From Maratus speciosus (Eukaryota; Arthropoda; Arachnida; Araneae; Salticidae), in NCBI GenBank assembly GCA_963932465.1, contig CAWVRF010001074.1:186001-250000 (forward strand): 64,000 nucleotides of DNA, written 5' to 3'. The translations under genes were made by a program, and so were the position numbers. Shown piece after piece: positions 12,019 to 24,700 of this stretch (positions are counted from its first letter, which is position 1; the number at the start of each line of letters is the position of its first letter). The notes under the pieces are model-generated. The model saw nothing but the letters and a program-made list of their open reading frames with translations, did no database searches and was not told the DNA's origin.

Positions 12019-15000
12019 ACACTAGATTAGTTTTAAGCTGGGTTGGCAGCATGTGACTGCCAACCCACCACCAACCAACCAAACATAGTCGACAATTTAT
12101 AGCCTGTATTATGACTGATGAGCCAACCAATCACAATCGACCAAGTTTGAGGGACAAACAAAACACACTTCTGGTTTCTGGTTGCTAAGGTAGTAGCTAG
12201 ATATGATGTCAGCAAAAACTGACCTGCCATCTGATGGACAAAAGATAAAACGTCTTTAAAATTCTAATTTCAGTTAGTTTAGTGTCGCCCTCTGTTGGAT
12301 CATTGGATGTTAAATACTTTAAAATTCAAAATTAGTCAAAAGATCCTTTCCCACCTAAATCATGAATGCATAACCAGAATTCTGCTGTAAGTTCTGAGTG
12401 TGTGTGTGTGAGAGGGGGTGGTTATTCATAATTTAGTGCTGGAATAAGGAAAAATGTACTTTCTTCCACCCTCTTCCTCCTCTCTTTTCAATAATATAAA
12501 TATGAATATAAATTTGAATATAAATATACATACATGTACCTTAAATAACTGGAAGGTATAGTAGCAGAAACCTGTAATAAAAATTTTACCCCCTCTTACC
12601 CCTTCAATGATACTATTATCAACTTATTAAAACAGTAGCTATACATTTCTCTTTATGATAAACAATGATTGTTTATTCTAAAGATATGCTTGTAGCATTT
12701 ATCATTTAAGATGCAATAAGGTGTATATCAATATGTAGCTATTTTATCTCACATTAATTTAAGTTAATGTGTATTTAGCATAATGCTATGCCCAATTATA
12801 GAAAGTAATTTTTATAAATACTAAGAAAACTAGCAAAAATTCTAATCAGAACAGGTGACCAGCCAATATTTTTCATTTTTATTTTCTAGAGAAAATAAAA
12901 CATCTATTTCCAACCTGTTTTCTTGAACAACACATTATATACCGATACTCATATGGCAGAAGAAAAAGAATGCCAAACGTTGATATTGTATATTTTGGAA
13001 TAAAATTATTTATTTATTTATTTAAATATTATTATTTATTATGGAATATAATTATTTAATGGTTTTAACAATAACTTCATATTTTTATTAAATGAATAAC
13101 AGAGTATGAAAAAAAGTTACCAGATTATTTTAATACAAATTCCCATCCACCTTCAAACAAATTAGTTTGATAAAAAATTATAACTTTATACCTCTAAAGA
13201 CACCCCCCCCCCCCAAATGCACCCTAAAATAATATTGTTGTACCAAATGCTTCATCACAATAGGATTTATTGGGATCTTATAACATCAGTTAGAAGTTTC
13301 AAAAACAAACACTGTCCTTTTTCAACACAAATGGCTAGTATTTACCTAACTGACAGATATAATATGCACTTTCACAGTTTTAAATACAATATTTGCCATT
13401 TAATTGAATCACTTTGTTGATTAGAATTTGATTGAATAAAGCCAAGGATTCTGAACAAGCCAAAAAGTTTCAACAATATTACAATAATTGTTTGATTTAT
13501 TAAAGCGGCTATTTTATGTAGCTACAATTATTGATTCAAGTAAGTGGCAATTATTGTAAATATTTTACTTCTGGGAGAGGTTTTAACCCCCCGAAATCTC
13601 CTTTCCTTGCATTAGTGATAACGGTACTTACAGAAAATAAAATATATGCAGGTTTTATCTATATATTGAGAAAAACTTTTTATCAAAACAAATTCATTCA
13701 CTGTCATATTTATTTATGTTACTTTGTTCACTCTTACTTCTTAACATTCAATATCAATTTAGTTTCATTTAAGTAATCATAAACTGTAATCATTTTGAAA
13801 AATGTTTTGTCTTTGTTTTTATTTGTAAGCAGGGCCCCCTCCCCCCCCCAAAAAAAGAAAAACCCCTCCAAATTCTGTAACACTTGGCAAGAAACTTGAC
13901 AAATGTCCAAAACCTATTTGAGAACAATATTAAACTTTAATAAATAAAAACTGTATTACATTTTCTTACTGTAGTAACTTTGCGGAATTAAGATATTTTT
14001 TGGAAAATACTGAAATTTGACTTAAATAATTAAGCCTTCTCCATGTAAAAGTCTTAAAGATGGCCCTATTTGTAAATAGATAATATTTAGATTTTATAAT
14101 ATTATTATAAAAAAAAGTGCAGACAAAAAGCTTACTTCATATCATATATTGTTGCTATCGGGATTCAAGATGTTTTATGAACTTCAATGTTTATTTCATT
14201 TTTCTTTTATTCATAGGTATCAACAGTTTACTATAAAATGCCAAATTAGGATAATATTTCAAATGTACAGACATAAATGTACTTTTATTTATTCTTTTCT
14301 CACTTTCATGAATTATTTATGATTCCACTGCAAATGAAAACAATTCTGTTGTTATCTGGGTTTCTCTTTAATTAAATAAATAAGTAGCCAAATTAGGCTA
14401 CAAAGAAATTAATTTATGCAATAATACAAACATAGAAAAATTCATAAAATCCTAAAATTACTTTTTTTTTTAAAGAGGAATCTCATAAAAGCTTTCCTAT
14501 TACATTTACAGATAACTGCTTTAAAATATTACATTAAAATAAAAATTGAATTATTTTTAACGTAAAAATAATGATAATGACAAAAATATATAAATTTAAA
14601 TACTTTATTACATATTTAAATATAACTGACATAAATAAAATCACAAAAGATATATAGTAGAAAAAACAGAAAAATTTTACTCACAATAAATCTAAATATT
14701 TATCATCGTCAGTAGGGATTAGGTTATTATCATACATGTTACTATTAAAGGAATTAAGCATGTCTGTCGAAGGTTGAAAGGCGTTGCAACATATTCCTTT
14801 ACTCTGAAAATATGTCCGAATCCTGATAATTGAGTCTAACATTTTTAAAGAGAGATTATTCCTCACTTTATTTTTAATGAGCGATAACTGTGAAAAAATA
14901 CGTTCGACTTCAGCATTGCTGATGGGCAGTGAGAGGCAATTTAATGCGTAATCAGCTAACTCACGGTATGGTTGGTTACCTGTTCCATTTGTGTATTTTT

Positions 15001-16652
15001 TAATCTTACTCCAAAAGAGCACAGTATTTTCTGCAGGGAAGAAATCTTTAAAGATTTCTTCCTCTTTCCATTCATGTAAAATTATTTTTCTGTATTGCGA
15101 TTCTACTGCTTGAGGATCATCCATCAGATGGGGTAGAGGAAGTTCTTTGAAACTGATTCTGTCCACTTGATTTAAGACTTTACTCGGCTTCAACCAAGAC
15201 ATTTTCTTAAAAACTTCCTTATTTTCAGGTAAGCGCTCTTTTACTTCCTTTAGCAATTCCAGTAGGAATTCATGGCATCTTTTCAGTAAATTATTTACGG
15301 CATCGGCATTGCTATTGTGCTGTTTGTATTTCATTAGCTCATGAGAAAAATGAGCTCCAAAATCAACCTCGTGTATTTGCAAAAGATTGCCTTCATGACT
15401 GTATAATCTTCTCTCTAAAGACTGGTAATGAATATTTAGCTCTTTTACCAAGTTTTCAGGTTCGACATTTTGCGATTGAAAAAGAGCATTTACTTTTTCA
15501 AATTCTTGAATAATTGGACACAAGAATATGAAATATAGTTGATTAATGTCATCATTAATTATATCAAAAATCATCCTAGCTTTATATCTTGCCTTTTGTG
15601 TGGCACATCTGCTTTCCTGTTGGAAATAAGTCTTCAACTCAAGCCAATTTACTAAGATATTGTAAATTACAGTCCCTCTTACTAGCCATCGTGTGCAAGA
15701 AGTCTTTTTAAAAGGCAAAGGATTGCCAACTACATCCTCATCAAGATTTATTGTTTCAGTAAGCATCTTAAATTTTTCTCTTCTTTCAGTTGATTTTTTG
15801 AACCACGATGGGATTTCTGTTAACAAAAATCCGAGATGAGAAGGCAAAATCTCAAAGGCCTTTTTTACACATAATGCCAAACTGTGACAAATACATTGCA
15901 TTTTTAAGCAATTAGGCGATTCGTTCAATATTCGGGACCAGACAGAATTATTTTTACCAGTCATGTTTTTGGCACCATCTGTTCCAAAACCTATGCAACT
16001 TTTAAATTGGAGATTAAACCTCAGTAGCATAGAGCTCAATGAATTAAACAGTACTTCACCAGTGGTTTCTGTAACTGATGCTAGCCCAAGAAAATTTGAT
16101 ACAATGCTTTCATTTGCATCATTGTAATAAAGCGCAGAAACACAAACTTTTTTTTCTGATGTGATGTCCGTAGTTTCATCCATAATAATGGAATATTTTT
16201 TATCTTTCAATTCATCGATGAGTTCTTTCTCTATGGATGGTGCTATAACTTCTGTTATAAGTTTTGAGCATTTCGTTCGGTGCAATTTCAATTTTTCCAT
16301 TATGCTTCCTTTGGAATTCTTTTTTACTACTTCACTTAAATGATCAATGGATGAAATAGAGCAGTGGCAACAAATGGAAGCAGCTAACTGAAGCTCAGTT
16401 TTCTTTAATTCTAGATTTTCACCAATAATGATGAAACTTGTAACTTTTTTTTTGGCGTTACACCTTTTTTCAATTTGCATGTGACTCGCCGTTCCAGAGT
16501 GTTTCGATAAAATACTCTTTTTTGCACGGAGACTGCATTTACATAATTTGCAATACGCTCCTTTACTTTCATCTTCTTGTAACCATGGGAATTCTCTTTC
16601 CCACTCTGGTAAATATTTTCGAGCTCCATCGTAACAATTTTTCCATTTAGAC
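11788..16652 (-). mobile_element. hAT array unit 2 (left TIR present, right end cut)
   Basis: 4865 bp from the left TIR (CAGGGTTGCCAGATTG) to the same break in the transposase start codon as unit 1. Private or shared variants separate it from its neighbours: gtgtatatc instead of gtgtaaatc near 12722, and tatttattt instead of tatttatgt near 13708 (the latter shared with unit 4 and the complete copy). The poly-A run after TATATCTTT (from about 11985) differs in length from the other units. Confidence 0.92.
14681..16480 (-). CDS. hAT transposase lacking its zinc finger start (unit 2)
   Basis: Predicted protein identical to that of unit 1 over all 599 residues. The frame is likewise open to 16652 without a native ATG. 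Its upstream flank on the minus strand is the left end of unit 3, not the native 0.5-kb leader, so any promoter would have to come from the neighbouring unit. Confidence 0.75.
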   Translation of the reverse strand: MQIEKRCNAKKKVTSFIIIGENLELKKTELQLAASICCHCSISSIDHLSEVVKKNSKGSIMEKLKLHRTKCSKLITEVIAPSIEKELIDELKDKKYSIIMDETTDITSEKKVCVSALYYNDANESIVSNFLGLASVTETTGEVLFNSLSSMLLRFNLQFKSCIGFGTDGAKNMTGKNNSVWSRILNESPNCLKMQCICHSLALCVKKAFEILPSHLGFLLTEIPSWFKKSTERREKFKMLTETINLDEDVVGNPLPFKKTSCTRWLVRGTVIYNILVNWLELKTYFQQESRCATQKARYKARMIFDIINDDINQLYFIFLCPIIQEFEKVNALFQSQNVEPENLVKELNIHYQSLERRLYSHEGNLLQIHEVDFGAHFSHELMKYKQHNSNADAVNNLLKRCHEFLLELLKEVKERLPENKEVFKKMSWLKPSKVLNQVDRISFKELPLPHLMDDPQAVESQYRKIILHEWKEEEIFKDFFPAENTVLFWSKIKKYTNGTGNQPYRELADYALNCLSLPISNAEVERIFSQLSLIKNKVRNNLSLKMLDSIIRIRTYFQSKGICCNAFQPSTDMLNSFNSNMYDNNLIPTDDDKYLDLL

Positions 16653-16846
16653 CAGGGTTGCCAGATTGAATTTTTCGAAGGAGGCCAAATAAATTCTACA
16701 CTGGAGCCAAATGGAGGCCAAACTTGAGGATAATAAAGCCAACATTTAAATCTTAAAAATCATATGTTATATCTGAAAATCGCAGGGAAGAGGTGTTGTA
16801 AAACTTTTATCTTTCGGTATCTGACTTCTATTTTTTAAATTATATA

Positions 16847-16886
<40 letters not shown>

Positions 16887-19800
16887 ACACTAGATTAGTT
16901 TTAAGCTGGGTTGGCAGCATGTGACTGCCAACCCACCACCAACCAACCAAACATAGTCGACAATTTATAGCCTGTATTATGACTGATGAGCCAACCAATC
17001 ACAATCGACCAAGTTTGAGGGACAAACAAAACACACTTCTGGTTTCTGGTTGCTAAGGTAGTAGCTAGATATGATGTCAGCAAAAACTGACCTGCCATCT
17101 GATGGACAAAAGATAAAACGTCTTTAAAATTCTAATTTCAGTTAGTTTAGTGTCGCCCTCTGTTGGATCATTGGATGTTAAATACTTTAAAATTCAAAAT
17201 TAGTCAAAAGATCCTTTCCCACCTAAATCATGAATGCATAACCAGAATTCTGCTGTAAGTTCTGAGTGTGTGTGTGTGAGAGGGGGTGGTTATTCATAAT
17301 TTAGTGCTGGAATAAGGAAAAATGTACTTTCTTCCACCCTCTTCCTCCTCTCTTTTCAATAATATAAATATGAATATAAATTTGAATATAAATATACATA
17401 CATGTACCTTAAATAACTGGAAGGTATAGTAGCAGAAACCTGTAATAAAAATTTTACCCCCTCTTACCCCTTCAATGATACTATTATCAACTTATTAAAA
17501 CAGTAGCTATACATTTCTCTTTATGATAAACAATGATTGTTTATTCTAAAGATATGCTTGTAGCATTTATCATTTAAGATGCAATAAGGTGTAAATCAAT
17601 ATGTAGCTATTTTATCTCACATTAATTTAAGTTAATGTGTATTTAGCATAATGCTATGCCCAATTATAGAAAGTAATTTTTATAAATACTAAGAAAACTA
17701 GCAAAAATTCTAATCAGAACAGGTGACCAGCCAATATTTTTCATTTTTATTTTCTAGAGAAAATAAAACATCTATTTCCAACCTGTTTTCTTGAACAACA
17801 CATTATATACCGATACTCATATGGCAGAAGAAAAAGAATGCCAAACGTTGATATTGTATATTTTGGAATAAAATTATTTATTTATTTATTTAAATATTAT
17901 TATTTATTATGGAATATAATTATTTAATGGTTTTAACAATAACTTCATATTTTTATTAAATGAATAACAGAGTATGAAAAAAAGTTACCAGATTATTTTA
18001 ATACAAATTCCCATCCACCTTCAAACAAATTAGTTTGATAAAAAATTATAACTTTATACCTCTAAAGACACCCCCCCCCCCCCAAATGCACCCTAAAATA
18101 ATATTGTTGTACCAAATGCTTCATCACAATAGGATTTATTGGGATCTTATAACATCAGTTAGAAGTTTCAAAAACAAACACTGTCCTTTTTCAACACAAA
18201 TGGCTAGTATTTACCTAACTGACAGATATAATATGCACTTTCACAGTTTTAAATACAATATTTGCCATTTAATTGAATCACTTTGTTGATTAGAATTTGA
18301 TTGAATAAAGCCAAGGATTCTGAACAAGCCAAAAAGTTTCAACAATATTACAATAATTGTTTGATTTATTAAAGCGGCTATTTTATGTAGCTACAATTAT
18401 TGATTCAAGTAAGTGGCAATTATTGTAAATATTTTACTTCTGGGAGAGGTTTTAACCCCCCGAAATCTCCTTTCCTTGCATTAGTGATAACGGTACTTAC
18501 AGAAAATAAAATATATGCAGGTTTTATCTATATATTGAGAAAAACTTTTTATCAAAACAAATTCATTCACTGTCATATTTATGTATGTTACTTTGTTCAC
18601 TCTTACTTCTTAACATTCAATATCAATTTAGTTTCATTTAAGTAATCATAAACTGTAATCATTTTGAAAAATGTTTTGTCTTTGTTTTTATTTGTAAGCA
18701 GGGCCCCCTCCCCCCCCAAAAAAAAGAAAAACCCCTCCAAATTCTGTAACACTTGGCAAGAAACTTGACAAATGTCCAAAACCTATTTGAGAACAATATT
18801 AAACTTTAATAAATAAAAACTGTATTACATTTTCTTACTGTAGTAACTTTGCGGAATTAAGATATTTTTTGGAAAATACTGAAATTTGACTTAAATAATT
18901 AAGCCTTCTCCATGTAAAAGTCTTAAAGATGGCCCTATTTGTAAATAGATAATATTTAGATTTTATAATATTATTATAAAAAAAAGTGCAGACAAAAAGC
19001 TTACTTCATATCATATATTGTTGCTATCGGGATTCAAGATGTTTTATGAACTTCAATGTTTATTTCATTTTTCTTTTATTCATAGGTATCAACAGTTTAC
19101 TATAAAATGCCAAATTAGGATAATATTTCAAATGTACAGACATAAATGTACTTTTATTTATTCTTTTCTCACTTTCATGAATTATTTATGATTCCACTGC
19201 AAATGAAAACAATTCTGTTGTTATCTGGGTTTCTCTTTAATTAAATAAATAAGTAGCCAAATTAGGCTACAAAGAAATTAATTTATGCAATAATACAAAC
19301 ATAGAAAAATTCATAAAATCCTAAAATTACTTTTTTTTTTAAAGAGGAATCTCATAAAAGCTTTCCTATTACATTTACAGATAACTGCTTTAAAATATTA
19401 CATTAAAATAAAAATTGAATTATTTTTAACGTAAAAATAATGATAATGACAAAAATATATAAATTTAAATACTTTATTACATATTTAAATATAACTGACA
19501 TAAATAAAATCACAAAAGATATATAGTAGAAAAAACAGAAAAATTTTACTCACAATAAATCTAAATATTTATCATCGTCAGTAGGGATTAGGTTATTATC
19601 ATACATGTTACTATTAAAGGAATTAAGCATGTCTGTCGAAGGTTGAAAGGCGTTGCAACATATTCCTTTACTCTGAAAATATGTCCGAATCCTGATAATT
19701 GAGTCTAACATTTTTAAAGAGAGATTATTCCTCACTTTATTTTTAATGAGCGATAACTGTGAAAAAATACGTTCGACTTCAGCATTGCTGATGGGCAGTG

Positions 19801-21521
19801 AGAGGCAATTTAATGCGTAATCAGCTAACTCACGGTATGGTTGGTTACCTGTTCCATTTGTGTATTTTTTAATCTTACTCCAAAAGAGCACAGTATTTTC
19901 TGCAGGGAAGAAATCTTTAAAGATTTCTTCCTCTTTCCATTCATGTAAAATTATTTTTCTGTATTGCGATTCTACTGCTTGAGGATCATCCATCAGATGG
20001 GGTAGAGGAAGTTCTTTGAAACTGATTCTGTCCACTTGATTTAAGACTTTACTCGGCTTCAACCAAGACATTTTCTTAAAAACTTCCTTATTTTCAGGTA
20101 AGCGCTCTTTTACTTCCTTTAGCAATTCCAGTAGGAATTCATGGCATCTTTTCAGTAAATTATTTACGGCATCGGCATTGCTATTGTGCTGTTTGTATTT
20201 CATTAGCTCATGAGAAAAATGAGCTCCAAAATCAACCTCGTGTATTTGCAAAAGATTGCCTTCATGACTGTATAATCTTCTCTCTAAAGACTGGTAATGA
20301 ATATTTAGCTCTTTTACCAAGTTTTCAGGTTCGACATTTTGCGATTGAAAAAGAGCATTTACTTTTTCAAATTCTTGAATAATTGGACACAAGAATATGA
20401 AATATAGTTGATTAATGTCATCATTAATTATATCAAAAATCATCCTAGCTTTATATCTTGCCTTTTGTGTGGCACATCTGCTTTCCTGTTGGAAATAAGT
20501 CTTCAACTCAAGCCAATTTACTAAGATATTGTAAATTACAGTCCCTCTTACTAGCCATCGTGTGCAAGAAGTCTTTTTAAAAGGCAAAGGATTGCCAACT
20601 ACATCCTCATCAAGATTTATTGTTTCAGTAAGCATCTTAAATTTTTCTCTTCTTTCAGTTGATTTTTTGAACCACGATGGGATTTCTGTTAACAAAAATC
20701 CGAGATGAGAAGGCAAAATCTCAAAGGCCTTTTTTACACATAATGCCAAACTGTGACAAATACATTGCATTTTTAAGCAATTAGGCGATTCGTTCAATAT
20801 TCGGGACCAGACAGAATTATTTTTACCAGTCATGTTTTTGGCACCATCTGTTCCAAAACCTATGCAACTTTTAAATTGGAGATTAAACCTCAGTAGCATA
20901 GAGCTCAATGAATTAAACAGTACTTCACCAGTGGTTTCTGTAACTGATGCTAGCCCAAGAAAATTTGATACAATGCTTTCATTTGCATCATTGTAATAAA
21001 GCGCAGAAACACAAACTTTTTTTTCTGATGTGATGTCCGTAGTTTCATCCATAATAATGGAATATTTTTTATCTTTCAATTCATCGATGAGTTCTTTCTC
21101 TATGGATGGTGCTATAACTTCTGTTATAAGTTTTGAGCATTTCGTTCGGTGCAATTTCAATTTTTCCATTATGCTTCCTTTGGAATTCTTTTTTACTACT
21201 TCACTTAAATGATCAATGGATGAAATAGAGCAGTGGCAACAAATGGAAGCAGCTAACTGAAGCTCAGTTTTCTTTAATTCTAGATTTTCACCAATAATGA
21301 TGAAACTTGTAACTTTTTTTTTGGCGTTACACCTTTTTTCAATTTGCATGTGACTCGCCGTTCCAGAGTGTTTCGATAAAATACTCTTTTTTGCACGGAG
21401 ACTGCATTTACATAATTTGCAATACGCTCCTTTACTTTCATCTTCTTGTAACCATGGGAATTCTCTTTCCCACTCTGGTAAATATTTTCGAGCTCCATCG
21501 TAACAATTTTTCCATTTAGAC
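16653..21521 (-). mobile_element. hAT array unit 3 (left TIR present, right end cut)
   Basis: 4869 bp, with the same left TIR and the same truncation junction. It carries tatttatgtatg near 18578 like unit 1, and gtgtgtgtgagag near 17270 like unit 2. Confidence 0.92.
19550..21349 (-). CDS. hAT transposase lacking its zinc finger start (unit 3)
   Basis: Protein identical to those of units 1 and 2 (599 residues from the first in-frame ATG). Frame open to the unit junction at 21521. No stop codon or frameshift separates it from the complete gene; the only defect is the lost start codon and leader. Confidence 0.75.
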   Translation of the reverse strand: MQIEKRCNAKKKVTSFIIIGENLELKKTELQLAASICCHCSISSIDHLSEVVKKNSKGSIMEKLKLHRTKCSKLITEVIAPSIEKELIDELKDKKYSIIMDETTDITSEKKVCVSALYYNDANESIVSNFLGLASVTETTGEVLFNSLSSMLLRFNLQFKSCIGFGTDGAKNMTGKNNSVWSRILNESPNCLKMQCICHSLALCVKKAFEILPSHLGFLLTEIPSWFKKSTERREKFKMLTETINLDEDVVGNPLPFKKTSCTRWLVRGTVIYNILVNWLELKTYFQQESRCATQKARYKARMIFDIINDDINQLYFIFLCPIIQEFEKVNALFQSQNVEPENLVKELNIHYQSLERRLYSHEGNLLQIHEVDFGAHFSHELMKYKQHNSNADAVNNLLKRCHEFLLELLKEVKERLPENKEVFKKMSWLKPSKVLNQVDRISFKELPLPHLMDDPQAVESQYRKIILHEWKEEEIFKDFFPAENTVLFWSKIKKYTNGTGNQPYRELADYALNCLSLPISNAEVERIFSQLSLIKNKVRNNLSLKMLDSIIRIRTYFQSKGICCNAFQPSTDMLNSFNSNMYDNNLIPTDDDKYLDLL

Positions 21522-21715
21522 CAGGGTTGCCAGATTGAATTTTTCGAAGGAGGCCAAATAAATTCTACACTGGAGCCAAATGGAGGCCAAACTTGAGGAT
21601 AATAAAGCCAACATTTAAATCTTAAAAATCATATGTTATATCTGAAAATCGCAGGGAAGAGGTGTTGTAAAACTTTTATCTTTCGGTATCTGACTTCTAT
21701 TTTTTAAATTATATA

Positions 21716-21753
<38 letters not shown>

Positions 21754-24700
21754 ACACTAGATTAGTTTTAAGCTGGGTTGGCAGCATGTGACTGCCAACC
21801 CACCACCAACCAACCAAACATAGTCGACAATTTATAGCCTGTATTATGACTGATGAGCCAACCAATCACAATCGACCAAGTTTGAGGGACAAACAAAACA
21901 CACTTCTGGTTTCTGGTTGCTAAGGTAGTAGCTAGATATGATGTCAGCAAAAACTGACCTGCCATCTGATGGACAAAAGATAAAACGTCTTTAAAATTCT
22001 AATTTCAGTTAGTTTAGTGTCGCCCTCTGTTGGATCATTGGATGTTAAATACTTTAAAATTCAAAATTAGTCAAAAGATCCTTTCCCACCTAAATCATGA
22101 ATGCATAACCAGAATTCTGCTGTAAGTTCTGAGTGTGTGTGTGTGGGAGGGGGTGGTTATTCATAATTTAGTGCTGGAATAAGGAAAAATGTACTTTCTT
22201 CCACCCTCTTCCTCCTCTCTTTTCAATAATATAAATATGAATATAAATTTGAATATAAATATACATACATGTACCTTAAATAACTGGAAGGTATAGTAGC
22301 AGAAACCTGTAATAAAAATTTTACCCCCTCTTACCCCTTCAATGATACTATTATCAACTTATTAAAACAGTAGCTATACATTTCTCTTTATGATAAACAA
22401 TGATTGTTTATTCTAAAGATATGCTTGTAGCATTTATCATTTAAGATGCAATAAGGTGTAAATCAATATGTAGCTATTTTATCTCACATTAATTTAAGTT
22501 AATGTGTATTTAGCATAATGCTATGCCCAATTATAGAAAGTAATTTTTATAAATACTAAGAAAACTAGCAAAAATTCTAATCAGAACAGGTGACCAGCCA
22601 ATATTTTTCATTTTTATTTTCTAGAGAAAATAAAACATCTATTTCCAACCTGTTTTCTTGAACAACACATTATATACCGATACTCATATGGCAGAAGAAA
22701 AAGAATGCCAAACGTTGATATTGTATATTTTGGAATAAAATTATTTATTTATTTATTTAAATATTATTATTTATTATGGAATATAATTATTTAATGGTTT
22801 TAACAATAACTTCATATTTTTATTAAATGAATAACAGAGTATGAAAAAAAGTTACCAGATTATTTTAATACAAATTCCCATCCACCTTCAAACAAATTAG
22901 TTTGATAAAAAATTATAACTTTATACCTCTAAAGACACCCCCCCCCCCCCAAATGCACCCTAAAATAATATTGTTGTACCAAATGCTTCATCACAATAGG
23001 ATTTATTGGGATCTTATAACATCAGTTAGAAGTTTCAAAAACAAACACTGTCCTTTTTCAACACAAATGGCTAGTATTTACCTAACTGACAGATATAATA
23101 TGCACTTTCACAGTTTTAAATACAATATTTGCCATTTAATTGAATCACTTTGTTGATTAGAATTTGATTGAATAAAGCCAAGGATTCTGAACAAGCCAAA
23201 AAGTTTCAACAATATTACAATAATTGTTTGATTTATTAAAGCGGCTATTTTATGTAGCTACAATTATTGATTCAAGTAAGTGGCAATTATTGTAAATATT
23301 TTACTTCTGGGAGAGGTTTTAACCCCCCGAAATCTCCTTTCCTTGCATTAGTGATAACGGTACTTACAGAAAATAAAATATATGCAGGTTTTATCTATAT
23401 ATTGAGAAAAACTTTTTATCAAAACAAATTCATTCACTGTCATATTTATTTATGTTACTTTGTTCACTCTTACTTCTTAACATTCAATATCAATTTAGTT
23501 TCATTTAAGTAATCATAAACTGTAATCATTTTGAAAAATGTTTTGTCTTTGTTTTTATTTGTAAGCAGGGCCCCCTCCCCCCCCCCCAAAAAAAAAAAGA
23601 AAAACCCCTCCAAATTCTGTAACACTTGGCAAGAAACTTGACAAATGTCCAAAACCTATTTGAGAACAATATTAAACTTTAATAAATAAAAACTGTATTA
23701 CATTTTCTTACTGTAGTAACTTTGCGGAATTAAGATATTTTTTGGAAAATACTGAAATTTGACTTAAATAATTAAGCCTTCTCCATGTAAAAGTCTTAAA
23801 GATGGCCCTATTTGTAAATAGATAATATTTAGATTTTATAATATTATTATAAAAAAAAGTGCAGACAAAAAGCTTACTTCATATCATATATTGTTGCTAT
23901 CGGGATTCAAGATGTTTTATGAACTTCAATGTTTATTTCATTTTTCTTTTATTCATAGGTATCAACAGTTTACTATAAAATGCCAAATTAGGATAATATT
24001 TCAAATGTACAGACATAAATGTACTTTTATTTATTCTTTTCTCACTTTCATGAATTATTTATGATTCCACTGCAAATGAAAACAATTCTGTTGTTATCTG
24101 GGTTTCTCTTTAATTAAATAAATAAGTAGCCAAATTAGGCTACAAAGAAATTAATTTATGCAATAATACAAACATAGAAAAATTCATAAAATCCTAAAAT
24201 TACTTTTTTTTTTAAAGAGGAATCTCATAAAAGCTTTCCTATTACATTTACAGATAACTGCTTTAAAATATTACATTAAAATAAAAATTGAATTATTTTT
24301 AACGTAAAAATAATGATAATGACAAAAATATATAAATTTAAATACTTTATTACATATTTAAATATAACTGACATAAATAAAATCACAAAAGATATATAGT
24401 AGAAAAAACAGAAAAATTTTACTCACAATAAATCTAAATATTTATCATCGTCAGTAGGGATTAGGTTATTATCATACATGTTACTATTAAAGGAATTAAG
24501 CATGTCTGTCGAAGGTTGAAAGGCGTTGCAACATATTCCTTTACTCTGAAAATATGTCCGAATCCTGATAATTGAGTCTAACATTTTTAAAGAGAGATTA
24601 TTCCTCACTTTATTTTTAATGAGCGATAACTGTGAAAAAATACGTTCGACTTCAGCATTGCTGATGGGCAGTGAGAGGCAATTTAATGCGTAATCAGCTA